A stretch of DNA of 42,492 nt, from contig JACYMC010000203.1 in the NCBI GenBank assembly GCA_015272195.1, positions 1 to 42,492 on the forward strand. The letters run 5' to 3'. Under the pieces are notes generated by a model. That model was not told the origin of the DNA and searched no databases. It worked only from the letters and a program-made list of their open reading frames with translations. This document shows, piece by piece, positions 8,232 through 16,999 of this stretch; the stretch's first letter is position 1, and each line of letters opens with the position of its first letter. The DNA is from Candidatus Sericytochromatia bacterium (lineage in GTDB: Bacteria; Cyanobacteriota; Sericytochromatia; UBA7694). The translations under genes and the position numbers were made by a program.

Positions 8232-8321
8232 GACTCTTGAGATCTCCTTTATCAGATTCGAAAACATCATACCACTACCCACAGGGTATGTGCACAAAAA
8301 TATGGGCTGCGCTTTAAAAAA

Positions 8322-10631
8322 TTACTCGTTTTCGTTAACCGGCAGCTCCAGGCGATCCAGGTCCTGCATCAGCCGATCCAGATCGTTAACCAGATCCTGA
8401 TTCTGCTTTGTTGCAGGCGGTGGGGGTGGGGGTGTCGGCAGATTCTGGGGGGCGTTCAGATCCGGTGCCGCAAGCGTATTGCCTGATATGCTGGCTGAGT
8501 TTGGTAAGCGCATGGGCACGGTATTGTCAATGCCTTGTGAGAGTTCGTCAGGATTGATTAAGAAAGGATCACTGATGTCCTGATCACTCGATTTTTTCTG
8601 CCCTGAGCGCAGTTTTTCGTACTGGGGCATAAACCCGCTGTCAGCGTCCGGATCTTGCAGTGAAACCCCTTTGAGTATGGGCAGCATGCCGGCACCATGC
8701 TGAAAGTCTTTACTGGGAAGGTTGCGATGGGCATGGCGCATAAACCGTGCCCACAGGGGAGCTGAAAGATGGCCGCCAGTGGCGTAGCCATACATGGGCA
8801 CAGGTTTATCGTTGCCAATCCAGACAGCCGTGGTGAGCTGGGGAGTAAAGCCGACAAACCAGGCATCTTTGTGATCGCTGGCCGTTCCCGTCTTGCCACC
8901 GGCCGGGCGGCCAATTCGGGCTTCGGGAGCTGTCCCACGAGCAATAACCCCTTTCATGACCTGTATCAGGGTGCCGCAGGCCTCTTCACTGGCGACGCGC
9001 TCAGTATAGCGGCGGCGGTTGTCTTCGATAATATTGCCGAAACGATCTTCAATCCACAAAATCGGTGTGGGCTCCAGATAGAGGCCGCCCCGCGCAATGC
9101 TGCTGTAAGCATTGGCCATTTCCAGGGGGGTCACCTCACTGGGGCCTAGCGCCAGCGAGAGGACGTTGCGCAATGAGGAGCGGATACCCAGGCGGTGAGC
9201 GGTTTCGATCACATTGCCATTGCCGACGCGTTCGCCAAGCTTGACGGCGATAATATTATTGGAGCTTTCGAGTGCGCGTTGCAAGGTCATGGTGCCGGCG
9301 TGTCCGCCGCTGTAGTTTTTGGGTTTCCAGACATAAGAACCATAGCGGTACTGAATGGGCTCATCTACTTCCAGGTGTTCGGGCTTATAGCCTCGTGAAA
9401 AAGCGCTCAGATACACAAAGGGTTTAAAGGCTGAGCCCGGTTGACGCTGGGCCTGCCAGGCCCGGTTAAACTGGCTGTGTTCAAATCCTGTACCGCCGAC
9501 AATGGCGCGTACAAAACCGGTGTTGTTTTCAATCGTGACCAGTGCCCCCTGAGAAACACGCGCCCGTTTATGTTTCTGAATATGTTCGCGCAAGGCTTTT
9601 TCACCAAACAGTTGCCAGTCGGCATTCAGGGTGGTATAAACCCGCAGTCCGCGCTGAAAAACTTCGCTTTCACCGTAATTATGCTTCAGAATGGAGAGCA
9701 CATAAGAGGTAAAATACGGGTGTTTCATGTCCTGGGCTTTAATGCCCGGATAAGTCAGTTTTTCGGTGTTGGCCTGCTGGGCCTGGGTTGGCGTAATAAA
9801 TCCCACTTCGACCATGCGCTGTAAGGTCAGGCTCTGGCGTTGTTTGGCCAGCTCAGGGTTATGGTAGGGTGAATACAGCTCCGGGCCCGTTAAAATGCCT
9901 GCCAGCAGCGCACCTTCGGCCAGACTGAGCTGGGTGGTGGCCTTGCCAAAATAGTTCTGGGCAGCAGACTCAATGCCATAGGCATTGTGGCCCCAGTAGA
10001 TCTGATTGAGATAAAGCTCCAGAATCTGGGCTTTGGAGTAGCGCTGATCGACCTGGTAGGCCATCCACATTTCAGCCAGTTTGCGCTGCACCGTACGCTC
10101 CGGGGTCAAAAACATATTTTTGACGACCTGCTGGGTGATGGTACTGCCGCCCTGAACGGTTTCTTTTTGGCTGAAATTGACCTGCAGCGCACGGGCCAGA
10201 CCGATAGGATCCACTCCCCAGTGCTCATAAAAACGGGCGTCTTCAGCAGCAATCACGGCTTTTTGCACATGATCCGGCACCTGATTGAGCGGGACCAGTT
10301 TGCGGTTTTCTTCGCCAAAAATTTTGTGCAGCAGTTTGCCGTCAGCTGTCAGAATTTCGGTGGTTTCAGTCGGCGCGTAATATTCCAGCTGTGAGATGTC
10401 GGGCAGTTGTTTATCGAGACTGTATTTCAGCCCCCCCAGGGCGCCGCCTGCGGCAAACACCACCAGCAGGATGCTCATGGCACTCAGACGCCAGCTCCAG
10501 CGCAGCAGGCCTTTCAGAATGATGAGCGCTCTGGGACCCGATGTTGTTGCTTCAGGGCGTCGGGGTGGTTTTCTGGGTCCGGGAGGTGTTCTTGACCGGG
10601 AGTAGGGCTGCAGGGGGGGCGTGGCTTTCAT
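8322..10631 (-). CDS. Class A penicillin-binding protein 1A (glycosyltransferase-transpeptidase)
   Basis: A 769-residue bifunctional peptidoglycan synthase that polymerises lipid II and cross-links stem peptides on the outer face of the inner membrane. Order: a basic Pro-rich cytoplasmic tail (1-44), one membrane helix (about 45-69), a GT51 domain with AEDARFYEHWG (catalytic Glu130) and GGSTITQQVVKN, then the transpeptidase with SAFK (nucleophile Ser400, Lys403), the S-N-N motif at 457-459 and KTG at 580-582. The C-terminus is a low-complexity tail with a run of six prolines. All catalytic motifs are intact and the length is normal. The start ATG at 10631 has no strong ribosome site. It lies 41 bases after the GMC oxidoreductase stop on the same strand and may be cotranscribed. 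Confidence 0.95.
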   Translation of the reverse strand: MKATPPLQPYSRSRTPPGPRKPPRRPEATTSGPRALIILKGLLRWSWRLSAMSILLVVFAAGGALGGLKYSLDKQLPDISQLEYYAPTETTEILTADGKLLHKIFGEENRKLVPLNQVPDHVQKAVIAAEDARFYEHWGVDPIGLARALQVNFSQKETVQGGSTITQQVVKNMFLTPERTVQRKLAEMWMAYQVDQRYSKAQILELYLNQIYWGHNAYGIESAAQNYFGKATTQLSLAEGALLAGILTGPELYSPYHNPELAKQRQSLTLQRMVEVGFITPTQAQQANTEKLTYPGIKAQDMKHPYFTSYVLSILKHNYGESEVFQRGLRVYTTLNADWQLFGEKALREHIQKHKRARVSQGALVTIENNTGFVRAIVGGTGFEHSQFNRAWQAQRQPGSAFKPFVYLSAFSRGYKPEHLEVDEPIQYRYGSYVWKPKNYSGGHAGTMTLQRALESSNNIIAVKLGERVGNGNVIETAHRLGIRSSLRNVLSLALGPSEVTPLEMANAYSSIARGGLYLEPTPILWIEDRFGNIIEDNRRRYTERVASEEACGTLIQVMKGVIARGTAPEARIGRPAGGKTGTASDHKDAWFVGFTPQLTTAVWIGNDKPVPMYGYATGGHLSAPLWARFMRHAHRNLPSKDFQHGAGMLPILKGVSLQDPDADSGFMPQYEKLRSGQKKSSDQDISDPFLINPDELSQGIDNTVPMRLPNSASISGNTLAAPDLNAPQNLPTPPPPPPATKQNQDLVNDLDRLMQDLDRLELPVNENE

Positions 10632-10672
10632 GACTCTGATCTTAGCATAGCTGCTGTCAAAACAGTGTAACC

Positions 10673-12337
10673 TCAGTCAAGAGGGCCGTCAGGCAAAAGC
10701 AATGCCGTCCGCTGCTGCGCAAGGTCGACTTTCAGCCAGCGCATCGGGGCACCGGCTTTCAGTGGCACCTGGGCCATGGCGTGCTCGCTGAGGGCGGTAA
10801 TACTCAGGCTGGGGTTAACCCCCAGATTGGCCGGGATCATGGAGCCATCACAAACCAGCATGTTCTGATAGCCAAAGACCCGGTTCTGCAGGTCGATGAC
10901 GCCTTCTTCCGGGCTGCTGCCCATGCCACAGCCGCCCAGAATATGGGCGGTGGTGGGCACATCCAGTAAGACTTCATTGATCGCGGAGCCGGGAATGGCG
11001 TTCATGCGTGCCGCCAGCCGGCGGGTAAAGTCGTTAGCCAGGGGAATATACGAAGGGGCTTTGCTGCCGCCCTCAGGCGAAGAACTCAGCACTTTTTTGC
11101 CCAGACGCAGCCAGGAGCGTTTTTGTACCACCTGCAGGCTGTTATCGAGGGTTTGCATAAACAGCACCACCACGCTGTGTTTGGCGAAGCCCAGCGGCCA
11201 GAGCATGCGCAAAAAGTCCAGCGGCTGGCGCAGCACATTTCCTGCAAAGCGCAGCTGACGCGGCCAGTTGCCGCCACCATCGGTCAGCAGCGTGGCCAGT
11301 AGTCCCATCACGTCTGAGCCGGCCGGGTAGCGCACGGGTTCAATATGGCTGTGAGCGTCCGGGTAAATACTCGAGGTGATGGCGATGCCCTGGGAGTAGT
11401 CACTGTTGCTGTCACGGGACCGTGCGCCGAGAATCGCCTCACTGTTGGTCCGCACGGTTTTGCCGAGGCGCTCTGAAAGTCTGGGAAGGCGGCCATTGCT
11501 TTTGAGCTTCAGCAGCAGCTTGAGCGTACCCAGCACGCCGGCTGAAAACACTACGCCCTGGCTGGTATAGCTTTTGCGGGGCCAGCCCCCGAGGCCCGTC
11601 GTGCGTCGGGTGCGCAGGCGATAGCCGGCCTCACCATCTGCTGAGAGCGGCTCGACATCCAATACTTCGCTTTCGGGAATAATCGTGGCGCCGAGTTTTT
11701 CGGCCAGATAGAGATAGTTCTTGACCAGGGTGTTTTTGGCGCCGACCCGGCAGCCCACCATGCAGGCGCCACAATGGGTGCAACCCGTGCGCTCCGGGCC
11801 TTCGCCTGCAAAATAAGGATCGGCGACGGTTTTGCCAGCCGGGCCAAAAAACACACCAGCCGGGGTGGCTTTAAAGCTGTCTTCGGCATTAAATTCACGT
11901 GCCGTTTCGCGAAAGAGTTCATCAATGGGCCAGAGGCGGGGGTTCTGGGTCACCCCCAGCATCTGCTGGGCCAGATGGTAATAGGGCATCAGGCGTTCGC
12001 TGCCGCCCAGTTTCTGAACAATGGGGTGCTTAAAAAAGGCCGGCGGCGGCACATAGAGTGTATTGGCATAGACCAGGCTGCCACCGCCGACGCCGGCGCC
12101 ACTCAGAATCAGCACGTCTTTGAGCAGGGTCAGGCGCTGGATGCCATAACAAAAAACCTGCGGCAACCATAAAAACTTGTGGATCTGCCAGTTGCTGCGG
12201 GCAAAATCCTGGTCGCCAAAACGTTTACCGGCTTCGAGTACGGCCACCCGGTAGCCCTTCTGGCTCAGGCGCAGCGCTGCAACCGAGCCGCCAAAGCCCG
12301 AACCAATAATGATGTAGTCGTAGTCAAAATCAGCCAT
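10673..12337 (-). CDS. GMC-family FAD oxidoreductase, cholesterol-oxidase-like
   Basis: A 554-residue flavoenzyme. The N-terminal Rossmann motif GSGFGGSVAALRLSQKGYRV binds FAD, with the Glu of VLEAGKRF contacting the ribose; SGAGVGGGSLVYANT is the second flavin-contact block. A cysteine-rich stretch, CTHCGACMVGC, is followed by RVGAKNTL, a feature of the cholesterol oxidase/steroid-like branch often annotated as GMC oxidoreductase. The C-terminal GMC segment HILGGCGMG and GVNPSLSITALSEHAM carries the substrate-site His/Asn region. It probably oxidises a hydrophobic alcohol; a sterol substrate is not established. There is no signal peptide or twin-arginine motif, so a cytoplasmic location is likely. 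It starts 6 bases after the mtaB stop, which suggests one transcript. Confidence 0.85.
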   Translation of the reverse strand: MADFDYDYIIIGSGFGGSVAALRLSQKGYRVAVLEAGKRFGDQDFARSNWQIHKFLWLPQVFCYGIQRLTLLKDVLILSGAGVGGGSLVYANTLYVPPPAFFKHPIVQKLGGSERLMPYYHLAQQMLGVTQNPRLWPIDELFRETAREFNAEDSFKATPAGVFFGPAGKTVADPYFAGEGPERTGCTHCGACMVGCRVGAKNTLVKNYLYLAEKLGATIIPESEVLDVEPLSADGEAGYRLRTRRTTGLGGWPRKSYTSQGVVFSAGVLGTLKLLLKLKSNGRLPRLSERLGKTVRTNSEAILGARSRDSNSDYSQGIAITSSIYPDAHSHIEPVRYPAGSDVMGLLATLLTDGGGNWPRQLRFAGNVLRQPLDFLRMLWPLGFAKHSVVVLFMQTLDNSLQVVQKRSWLRLGKKVLSSSPEGGSKAPSYIPLANDFTRRLAARMNAIPGSAINEVLLDVPTTAHILGGCGMGSSPEEGVIDLQNRVFGYQNMLVCDGSMIPANLGVNPSLSITALSEHAMAQVPLKAGAPMRWLKVDLAQQRTALLLPDGPLD

Positions 12338-12343
12338 TCAGGC

Positions 12344-13645
12344 TTATTTTAGCACAAGCTCAGCCTGGGCCATTTCCTGATTGATATCAATGCCCGTGAT
12401 GCACACCTGCTGTACGGTATTCCAATATTCCGATGGGCAGTTGGCTACATGCACACGCAGGTAGTGCGGGCTGTAACCCTTACCTACACCGGCGCGGTCA
12501 ACGCGCTCGAACAGTACGGGTACGGTCTGCCCCACCCAGCTTTGCAGCCATTGCTGCAAAATTTGCTGGTTATAGGCCAGCAGGCGCTGTACGCGGGCCT
12601 GCTTGGTTTCGGCGGGCACATGCTCTTTCATAAAGGCCGCCCGCGTGCCGGGCCGCACCGAAAAGGGAAAGACGTGAATTTTATGAATACCAAGGGTTTC
12701 CATCAGGGTGTAAGAGGCTTCAAAGTCTGCATCACTTTCGCCCGGAAAGCCCACGATCATGTCGGTGGTCAGTGAAATATCCGGCAAAGCGGCTTTGAGC
12801 GCTGCCACGGTATCGATGATCTGGGCCCGCTGATCACGGCGGCGCATGCGTTCCAGGATGGCATCTGAACCGCTCTGGATCGGCAGGTGCAGATAAGGAC
12901 AGATGCGCGTGGATTCGGCCAGGGCGCGGATCATACGCGGGGTCACCTCATGGGGATCAATTGAGCTGAGTCGCACGCGCGGGAGTCGAACCTCATGGTT
13001 GATGCGCTCCAGCAGTTGATCCAGACCGTGCTGGCCGTGCTCGTGGCCGTAAGCGCCGAGGTGTACGCCGGTCAGAATGGCTTCCTGGTAGCCCAGATCG
13101 GCAGCGGCATTGAGGCGTTCAATCACCTGATCTTCGGGCAGGCTGCGCACTGTACCGCGCCGGGCAGGAATAATACAGAATGCACAGGATTCAAAACAGC
13201 CGTCCGTGATTTTGAGGTTCAGCCGCGTCGTTTTTGACACGCTGACGTGTGGAAAGTGATAGTCAAATCCAGGGTGAGGGGCTTCCCCCAGGAATTGCTG
13301 CAGCTGGCTGACCAGGTTGTCTTTGGTCAGGTTAGGCACAAAAAGGTCGGCGACTTCTTTGATTTCAGGGTGACGCTCCAGCGAGCGCCCGGCACAGCCC
13401 GTCACCACAATGCGGGCTTCGGGGTTGCGGCGCTTGGCCTGTCTGATCATCTGGCGTGACTGGCGCTCGGCTTCGAGGGTCACAGCACAGGTATTGACAA
13501 TGTAAATATCGGCAGGCTGACGAAAGTCCACCAGTGTCCAGCCGTTTTCGAGGCTGTGCTGGCGGTAAGTGGATTCTTCGGCCTGGTTAACGCGGCAACC
13601 TAATGACAAAAAAGCCACGGTCCGGGGCGGGGCTGCAGTAGACAT
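12344..13645 (-). CDS. mtaB: tRNA t6A37 methylthiotransferase MtaB (radical SAM)
   Basis: A 433-residue enzyme that adds a methylthio group to t6A at position 37 of tRNAs reading ANN codons. The N-terminal UPF0004 domain has its three cluster cysteines at 17 (LGCRVNQAE), 53 (NTCAVT) and 84 (TGCAGR). The radical SAM motif C-x3-C-x2-C is at 150, 154 and 157, followed by IIPARRG. A TRAM-like domain closes the protein (about 365-430). The motif LGCRVNQ rather than the MiaB form supports MtaB over MiaB. It is a housekeeping gene in a minus-strand run with the GMC oxidoreductase. Confidence 0.9.
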   Translation of the reverse strand: MSTAAPPRTVAFLSLGCRVNQAEESTYRQHSLENGWTLVDFRQPADIYIVNTCAVTLEAERQSRQMIRQAKRRNPEARIVVTGCAGRSLERHPEIKEVADLFVPNLTKDNLVSQLQQFLGEAPHPGFDYHFPHVSVSKTTRLNLKITDGCFESCAFCIIPARRGTVRSLPEDQVIERLNAAADLGYQEAILTGVHLGAYGHEHGQHGLDQLLERINHEVRLPRVRLSSIDPHEVTPRMIRALAESTRICPYLHLPIQSGSDAILERMRRRDQRAQIIDTVAALKAALPDISLTTDMIVGFPGESDADFEASYTLMETLGIHKIHVFPFSVRPGTRAAFMKEHVPAETKQARVQRLLAYNQQILQQWLQSWVGQTVPVLFERVDRAGVGKGYSPHYLRVHVANCPSEYWNTVQQVCITGIDINQEMAQAELVLK

Positions 13646-13698
13646 AGGGCTTATTTTAGCACGCGCACGCTTGCACCGGACAGGTTTTTAAGCGTGGA

Positions 13699-14508
13699 CT
13701 ATTTTCCTGATGATTTGAAATCCATGTCGGGCAGGCGCTGGGCCGGGCTCAGGATGTCGAGGCTGTCTTTTTCTTTTTTGTTTTCGGCCTTGTTAAAGTC
13801 ACCCCGCGCCGCCTGGAAAGGCACGGTATAGATGCGCTGGGTCAGCACGTCCTGGGGCCCCTGTTTGGGCATTTCCCAGACATAGGTCAGCAGATCCAGC
13901 TCAAACTGGGTGGCACCGCGCTCAATCCCTTTGGTTGCTTCGCGGTAGTAAGCAATATGAAAGCGGATGGCTTTGCGGGTGTCTTCAGCAATGCGCTGCC
14001 AGCGGGGAATCACGCTGATGGTGGGGGCCAGCTGCCGGGCCTGGGCAAATTGTGCAATGGCTTTGGAGATGACGGCTTCAGCTTCCTGCAGGCCCCGTAC
14101 ACGCAGGCCAATATAGGCGTATTCAGGGCCATACTTCATCAGATCCTGTGGCGTCAGGCGCGCCTGAATAATGCCTTTTTGTTCAATTTCAAGCAAATAA
14201 TTAGCGTCATCAAAGGTGCTTTTGATTTCGTTGACGGCTTCGAAGATTTTGCGCGTTTGTGCGTAAAGACGGAGCCCTTCCTGCATATAGGTGCTGGCAT
14301 TCTGGTTGGTCGCAGTCTGCGGCGTGGTGGAGATCGGGTACTTTTCTTCGAGGGTCAGAGGTTTTTCATCTTTGGCCGGCGCTTTCTTGGCGCTGGTTTT
14401 GGTATTTTCTTTTTTGGCTTTTTTCTTGTCTTGCGCAAAACCGGGGCTGCTGACAAAAGCCAGGCACAGCGCAAAAGCAATCATTTTGACCCAGGGAGCT
14501 TTAAGCAT
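13699..14508 (-). CDS. Secreted helical protein, unknown function
   Basis: A 269-residue protein with a signal peptide (hydrophobic core KMIAFALCLAFVSS, cleavage near GFA-Q), a Lys/Ala-rich linker of about 30 residues, and then a mostly helical domain with FEAVNEIKSTFDDANYLLEI and ARQLAPTISVIPRWQRIAEDTRKAI, which have a TPR-like look without clear repeats. I do not recognise a family. The ATG at 14508 is chosen because GGAGG lies about 9 bases upstream and the signal peptide begins there; an in-frame start at 14562 would add a non-signal extension. It lies between mtaB and a metallo-hydrolase on the same strand, 53 bases before mtaB. A periplasmic or lipid-face location is expected. Confidence 0.75.
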   Translation of the reverse strand: MLKAPWVKMIAFALCLAFVSSPGFAQDKKKAKKENTKTSAKKAPAKDEKPLTLEEKYPISTTPQTATNQNASTYMQEGLRLYAQTRKIFEAVNEIKSTFDDANYLLEIEQKGIIQARLTPQDLMKYGPEYAYIGLRVRGLQEAEAVISKAIAQFAQARQLAPTISVIPRWQRIAEDTRKAIRFHIAYYREATKGIERGATQFELDLLTYVWEMPKQGPQDVLTQRIYTVPFQAARGDFNKAENKKEKDSLDILSPAQRLPDMDFKSSGK

Positions 14509-14568
14509 ATCAATTGTCCTCCAGTTAGCAATCATCATACCCAATCCTGGGTTTGGAAGCAAGACAGA

Positions 14569-15393
14569 TCAGGCTGTCCGTGTATCGATGACCAATCCTT
14601 CTTTGGCAAGCTGGCAGGGACCGTAGATAGCCTGCGCCTCCTGCTCCATGGCTTCGAGCATCTGATCATTGTGGCTCGGGTCATGGTGGTAGAGCATGAC
14701 CCGTTTAACATTGGCAAGCTGTCCGAGTCGGGCGGCGGCCAAATGGGTGCTGTGGCCCCAGCCACGTTTTTGCTCAAACTCTTCAGGGGTGTACTGGGCG
14801 TCGTAAATCAGCAGATCCGCGTCCTGGGCAAAGGCAATCAGACGTGGATCCAGATCGTCGGCGCTGTACTCCATATCGGTGGCAAAGACCAACACCTGGC
14901 CATTCTGCTCCAGTCTGAACCCAAAGACGCCCCCAGGATGTTTGAAGCTGCAAGTGGTGACTTTCAGATCCTGAATCCAGAAGGTTTCTTCTTCCAGATC
15001 CACAAAATTCAGCCGGGCGGCCATCTGGGTCATCTGAATCGGGAAATAGGGGGCTTCCATCTGACCGGCCATAATCGCTTCCAGGGGTTTGCGGGCCCGT
15101 GTGGCACCGTAGAGTGTGAAGGTATTGCCGGGCTTGTAGGCCGGCATAAAAAAGGGAAAACCCTGAATATGATCCCAGTGGGCGTGACTCAGCAACAGGT
15201 GGCCTTCAATGGGGTTGGGCTCTGTGGCATTCAGATGCTCGCCCAGAAAACGCAGGCCTGTACCGGCATCCAGAATGATCAGCTGGCCGTTGTCGGGCGT
15301 GACCTGAACGCAGGAGGTATTGCCTCCGACTTCCACCGCTTCTTTCCAGGGCGTGGGAACGGAGCCGCGCACGCCCCAAAACTTGACTTTCAC
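14569..15393 (-). CDS. Metallo-beta-lactamase-fold hydrolase (copy 1 of a tandem pair)
   Basis: A 274-residue MBL-fold hydrolase. It begins MKVKFWGVRGSVPTP, the hallmark of a large bacterial subfamily related to RNase Z and class II cyclic-nucleotide phosphodiesterases. The metal-binding motif is H70-x-H72-x-D74-H75 in SHAHWDH; further likely ligands are the His in KHPGG, the Asp in ATDMEY and the C-terminal GWGHST. All are present, so it should be an active two-metal enzyme; its substrate is unknown and neither RNA nor cAMP hydrolysis can be claimed. The start is GTG at 15393 after AGGTAAAAG. Its neighbour at 15460-16278 is a clear paralog with the same layout. Confidence 0.87.
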   Translation of the reverse strand: MKVKFWGVRGSVPTPWKEAVEVGGNTSCVQVTPDNGQLIILDAGTGLRFLGEHLNATEPNPIEGHLLLSHAHWDHIQGFPFFMPAYKPGNTFTLYGATRARKPLEAIMAGQMEAPYFPIQMTQMAARLNFVDLEEETFWIQDLKVTTCSFKHPGGVFGFRLEQNGQVLVFATDMEYSADDLDPRLIAFAQDADLLIYDAQYTPEEFEQKRGWGHSTHLAAARLGQLANVKRVMLYHHDPSHNDQMLEAMEQEAQAIYGPCQLAKEGLVIDTRTA

Positions 15394-15459
15394 CTTTTAC
15401 CTCACAGGGTATTCAAAAATTTAAAAGCATTGTGCCAGACTTCGCCCGGAAAAGATGTG

Positions 15460-16278
15460 TCAGATGTCCAGAACCATGCCTTCACAAGCCAGAAAGCTGG
15501 CTGGAAAATACTTTTTTGTAGCGGCTTCTATTTCGCGCAAGGTGCTGTCGGCATGCTCCGGATCGTGCGAGAAAAGGGCCAGCTGTTTGACGCCGGCCTC
15601 TTTTGCCAGTTGCGCTGCGGTCAGGTAGGTGCTGTGGCCCCAGCCGCTTTTGGTGTGCAATTCATCGGGCGTGTACTGGGCGTCATAAATCAGCAGATCG
15701 GCGTTCTGTGCAAAGGCGATCAGTCGGGGATCAAGGCTTTCGGGGGTATATTCCATATCGGTAGCGTAGACCAGCGTGGCCCCTTCGCCCTGAATACGGA
15801 AGCCATAGACCCCGCCGGGATGATTAAAGGCTGCGCTTTCACACTGCAGACCGGCGACCTCAAAGCGTTCTTCTGACAGGGCCTGAAAGTGTATCTGCGC
15901 CGGCAGATCATCCAGGCTGACCGGGAAGTACTCTGGGCTCATTTGCTGCCGGATAACCTCTTCGAGGCTTTTGTGGGTTTTATTGGCACCATAGATGGTC
16001 ATCTGATTGTCGTGAAAATTCAGTGGGCCAAAAAAAGGAATGCCCTGAATATGATCCCAGTGGGTATGGCTCAGCAGCAGATGAATATCGCGTTGCCGGT
16101 GTGTGCCCCCATCGATCAGGGCCTTGCCCAGCATGCGCAGACCGGTACCCGCGTCCAGAATAATCAGGGCGTCACTTTGGGTCAGCAGCTGAACGCAGGA
16201 GGTGTTGCCACCGATTTGCATGGCTTCAGACCATGGTGTCGGTGTGGAACCGCGAACCCCCCAGAACCTGACTTTCAC
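15460..16278 (-). CDS. Metallo-beta-lactamase-fold hydrolase (copy 2 of a tandem pair)
   Basis: A 272-residue paralog of the following gene, aligned end to end: MKVRFWGVRGSTPTP, GGNTSCVQ, LDAGTGLR, HWDHIQG and DADLLIYDAQYTP-type blocks recur at the same positions. The metal site is H71-x-H73-x-D75-H76, with NHPGG, ATDMEY and GWGHST intact. The start is GTG at 16278 with GAGGTCAG upstream, the same rare start class as copy 1. The pair is separated by 66 bases and reads as an old tandem duplication in which both copies stayed functional. The substrate is unknown; divergence is greatest in the lid-like segment around residues 95-135. Confidence 0.87.
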   Translation of the reverse strand: MKVRFWGVRGSTPTPWSEAMQIGGNTSCVQLLTQSDALIILDAGTGLRMLGKALIDGGTHRQRDIHLLLSHTHWDHIQGIPFFGPLNFHDNQMTIYGANKTHKSLEEVIRQQMSPEYFPVSLDDLPAQIHFQALSEERFEVAGLQCESAAFNHPGGVYGFRIQGEGATLVYATDMEYTPESLDPRLIAFAQNADLLIYDAQYTPDELHTKSGWGHSTYLTAAQLAKEAGVKQLALFSHDPEHADSTLREIEAATKKYFPASFLACEGMVLDI

Positions 16279-16339
16279 AATCTGACCTCGGTTTGAATGC
16301 TTTATTTTTAATTATAGCCTACGCCAACAATGAGCTGGA

Positions 16340-16921
16340 TCACGCTGCCAGCTGAGCGCCCCAGAAAATCAGCTGCAAACCCAGCAGGACCAGACTCAGC
16401 GTGAGCAGTGCGGCCGCCAGCATCAGTCCCAGAATCAGACTGCCAATGCTGCGGTCCAGGCTGAATTTTTGCGCTGCACTCAGACCCATCACCGTTAAGG
16501 CAAGTACCCAGAAGCAGATGCCCATCCAGCCCAGCAGGCTCAGGGTATAGCCGGCTTTGCCCAGAATATTGGGCAGGGCTTTGAGGGGGGCGATAAAAAT
16601 CAGCGGCAGCAGCGCCAGTCCCGTGGCGGTCATGGTGTCGCTGAGCTTACCCTGTCCGCCAAAGAGTTCGGCGCTGAAGTGCAGCAGCATGGCGCTGAGC
16701 CACCAGATTAAAAACAGGCTGCCCCAGCTTAAAACAAGTCCCAGGGCCATGCTGCCAGCAGACAGCCGACTGGCCCCACTCTGCGAGAAGCTGAGCAGTG
16801 AAGCGGCCAGCCAGACAAAGCTTGCAGCCTGCCACCAGAAAGCCTTCTGGGCCCGCATGGCAAAGGCGCTGGCAGGGTCAAAAAGGGTCAGATAGGCTGT
16901 TTGAAAGAGCCCATGAAACAT
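16340..16921 (-). CDS. Yip1-domain-like multi-pass membrane protein
   Basis: A 193-residue integral membrane protein with about five hydrophobic helices: roughly 30-45, 55-80, 100-115, 125-150 and 160-185. It has the N-terminal FDPASAF-type segment and the tight central TGLALLPLIFIAP block seen in bacterial Yip1-family (DUF1282-like) proteins. These are inner-membrane proteins without a firm function. It lies between queA and the metallo-hydrolase pair on the same strand, 78 bases after queA. The membrane topology is clear; the Yip1 call is moderate. Confidence 0.65.
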   Translation of the reverse strand: MFHGLFQTAYLTLFDPASAFAMRAQKAFWWQAASFVWLAASLLSFSQSGASRLSAGSMALGLVLSWGSLFLIWWLSAMLLHFSAELFGGQGKLSDTMTATGLALLPLIFIAPLKALPNILGKAGYTLSLLGWMGICFWVLALTVMGLSAAQKFSLDRSIGSLILGLMLAAALLTLSLVLLGLQLIFWGAQLAA

Positions 16922-16999
16922 GATGATTTAATGCTTTCTTCAGGTATTCAGTGTTCTGTATTATCGCACAGACTGCACAGCTCTGCCACAGCCCGGGTC

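Noticed and set aside
13957-15876. A 639-codon open frame on the plus strand across three genes
   Set aside because: It lies antisense to the secreted helical protein and both MBL-fold hydrolases, whose motifs and ribosome sites are clear. Its protein shows no domain and mirrors their codon pattern.
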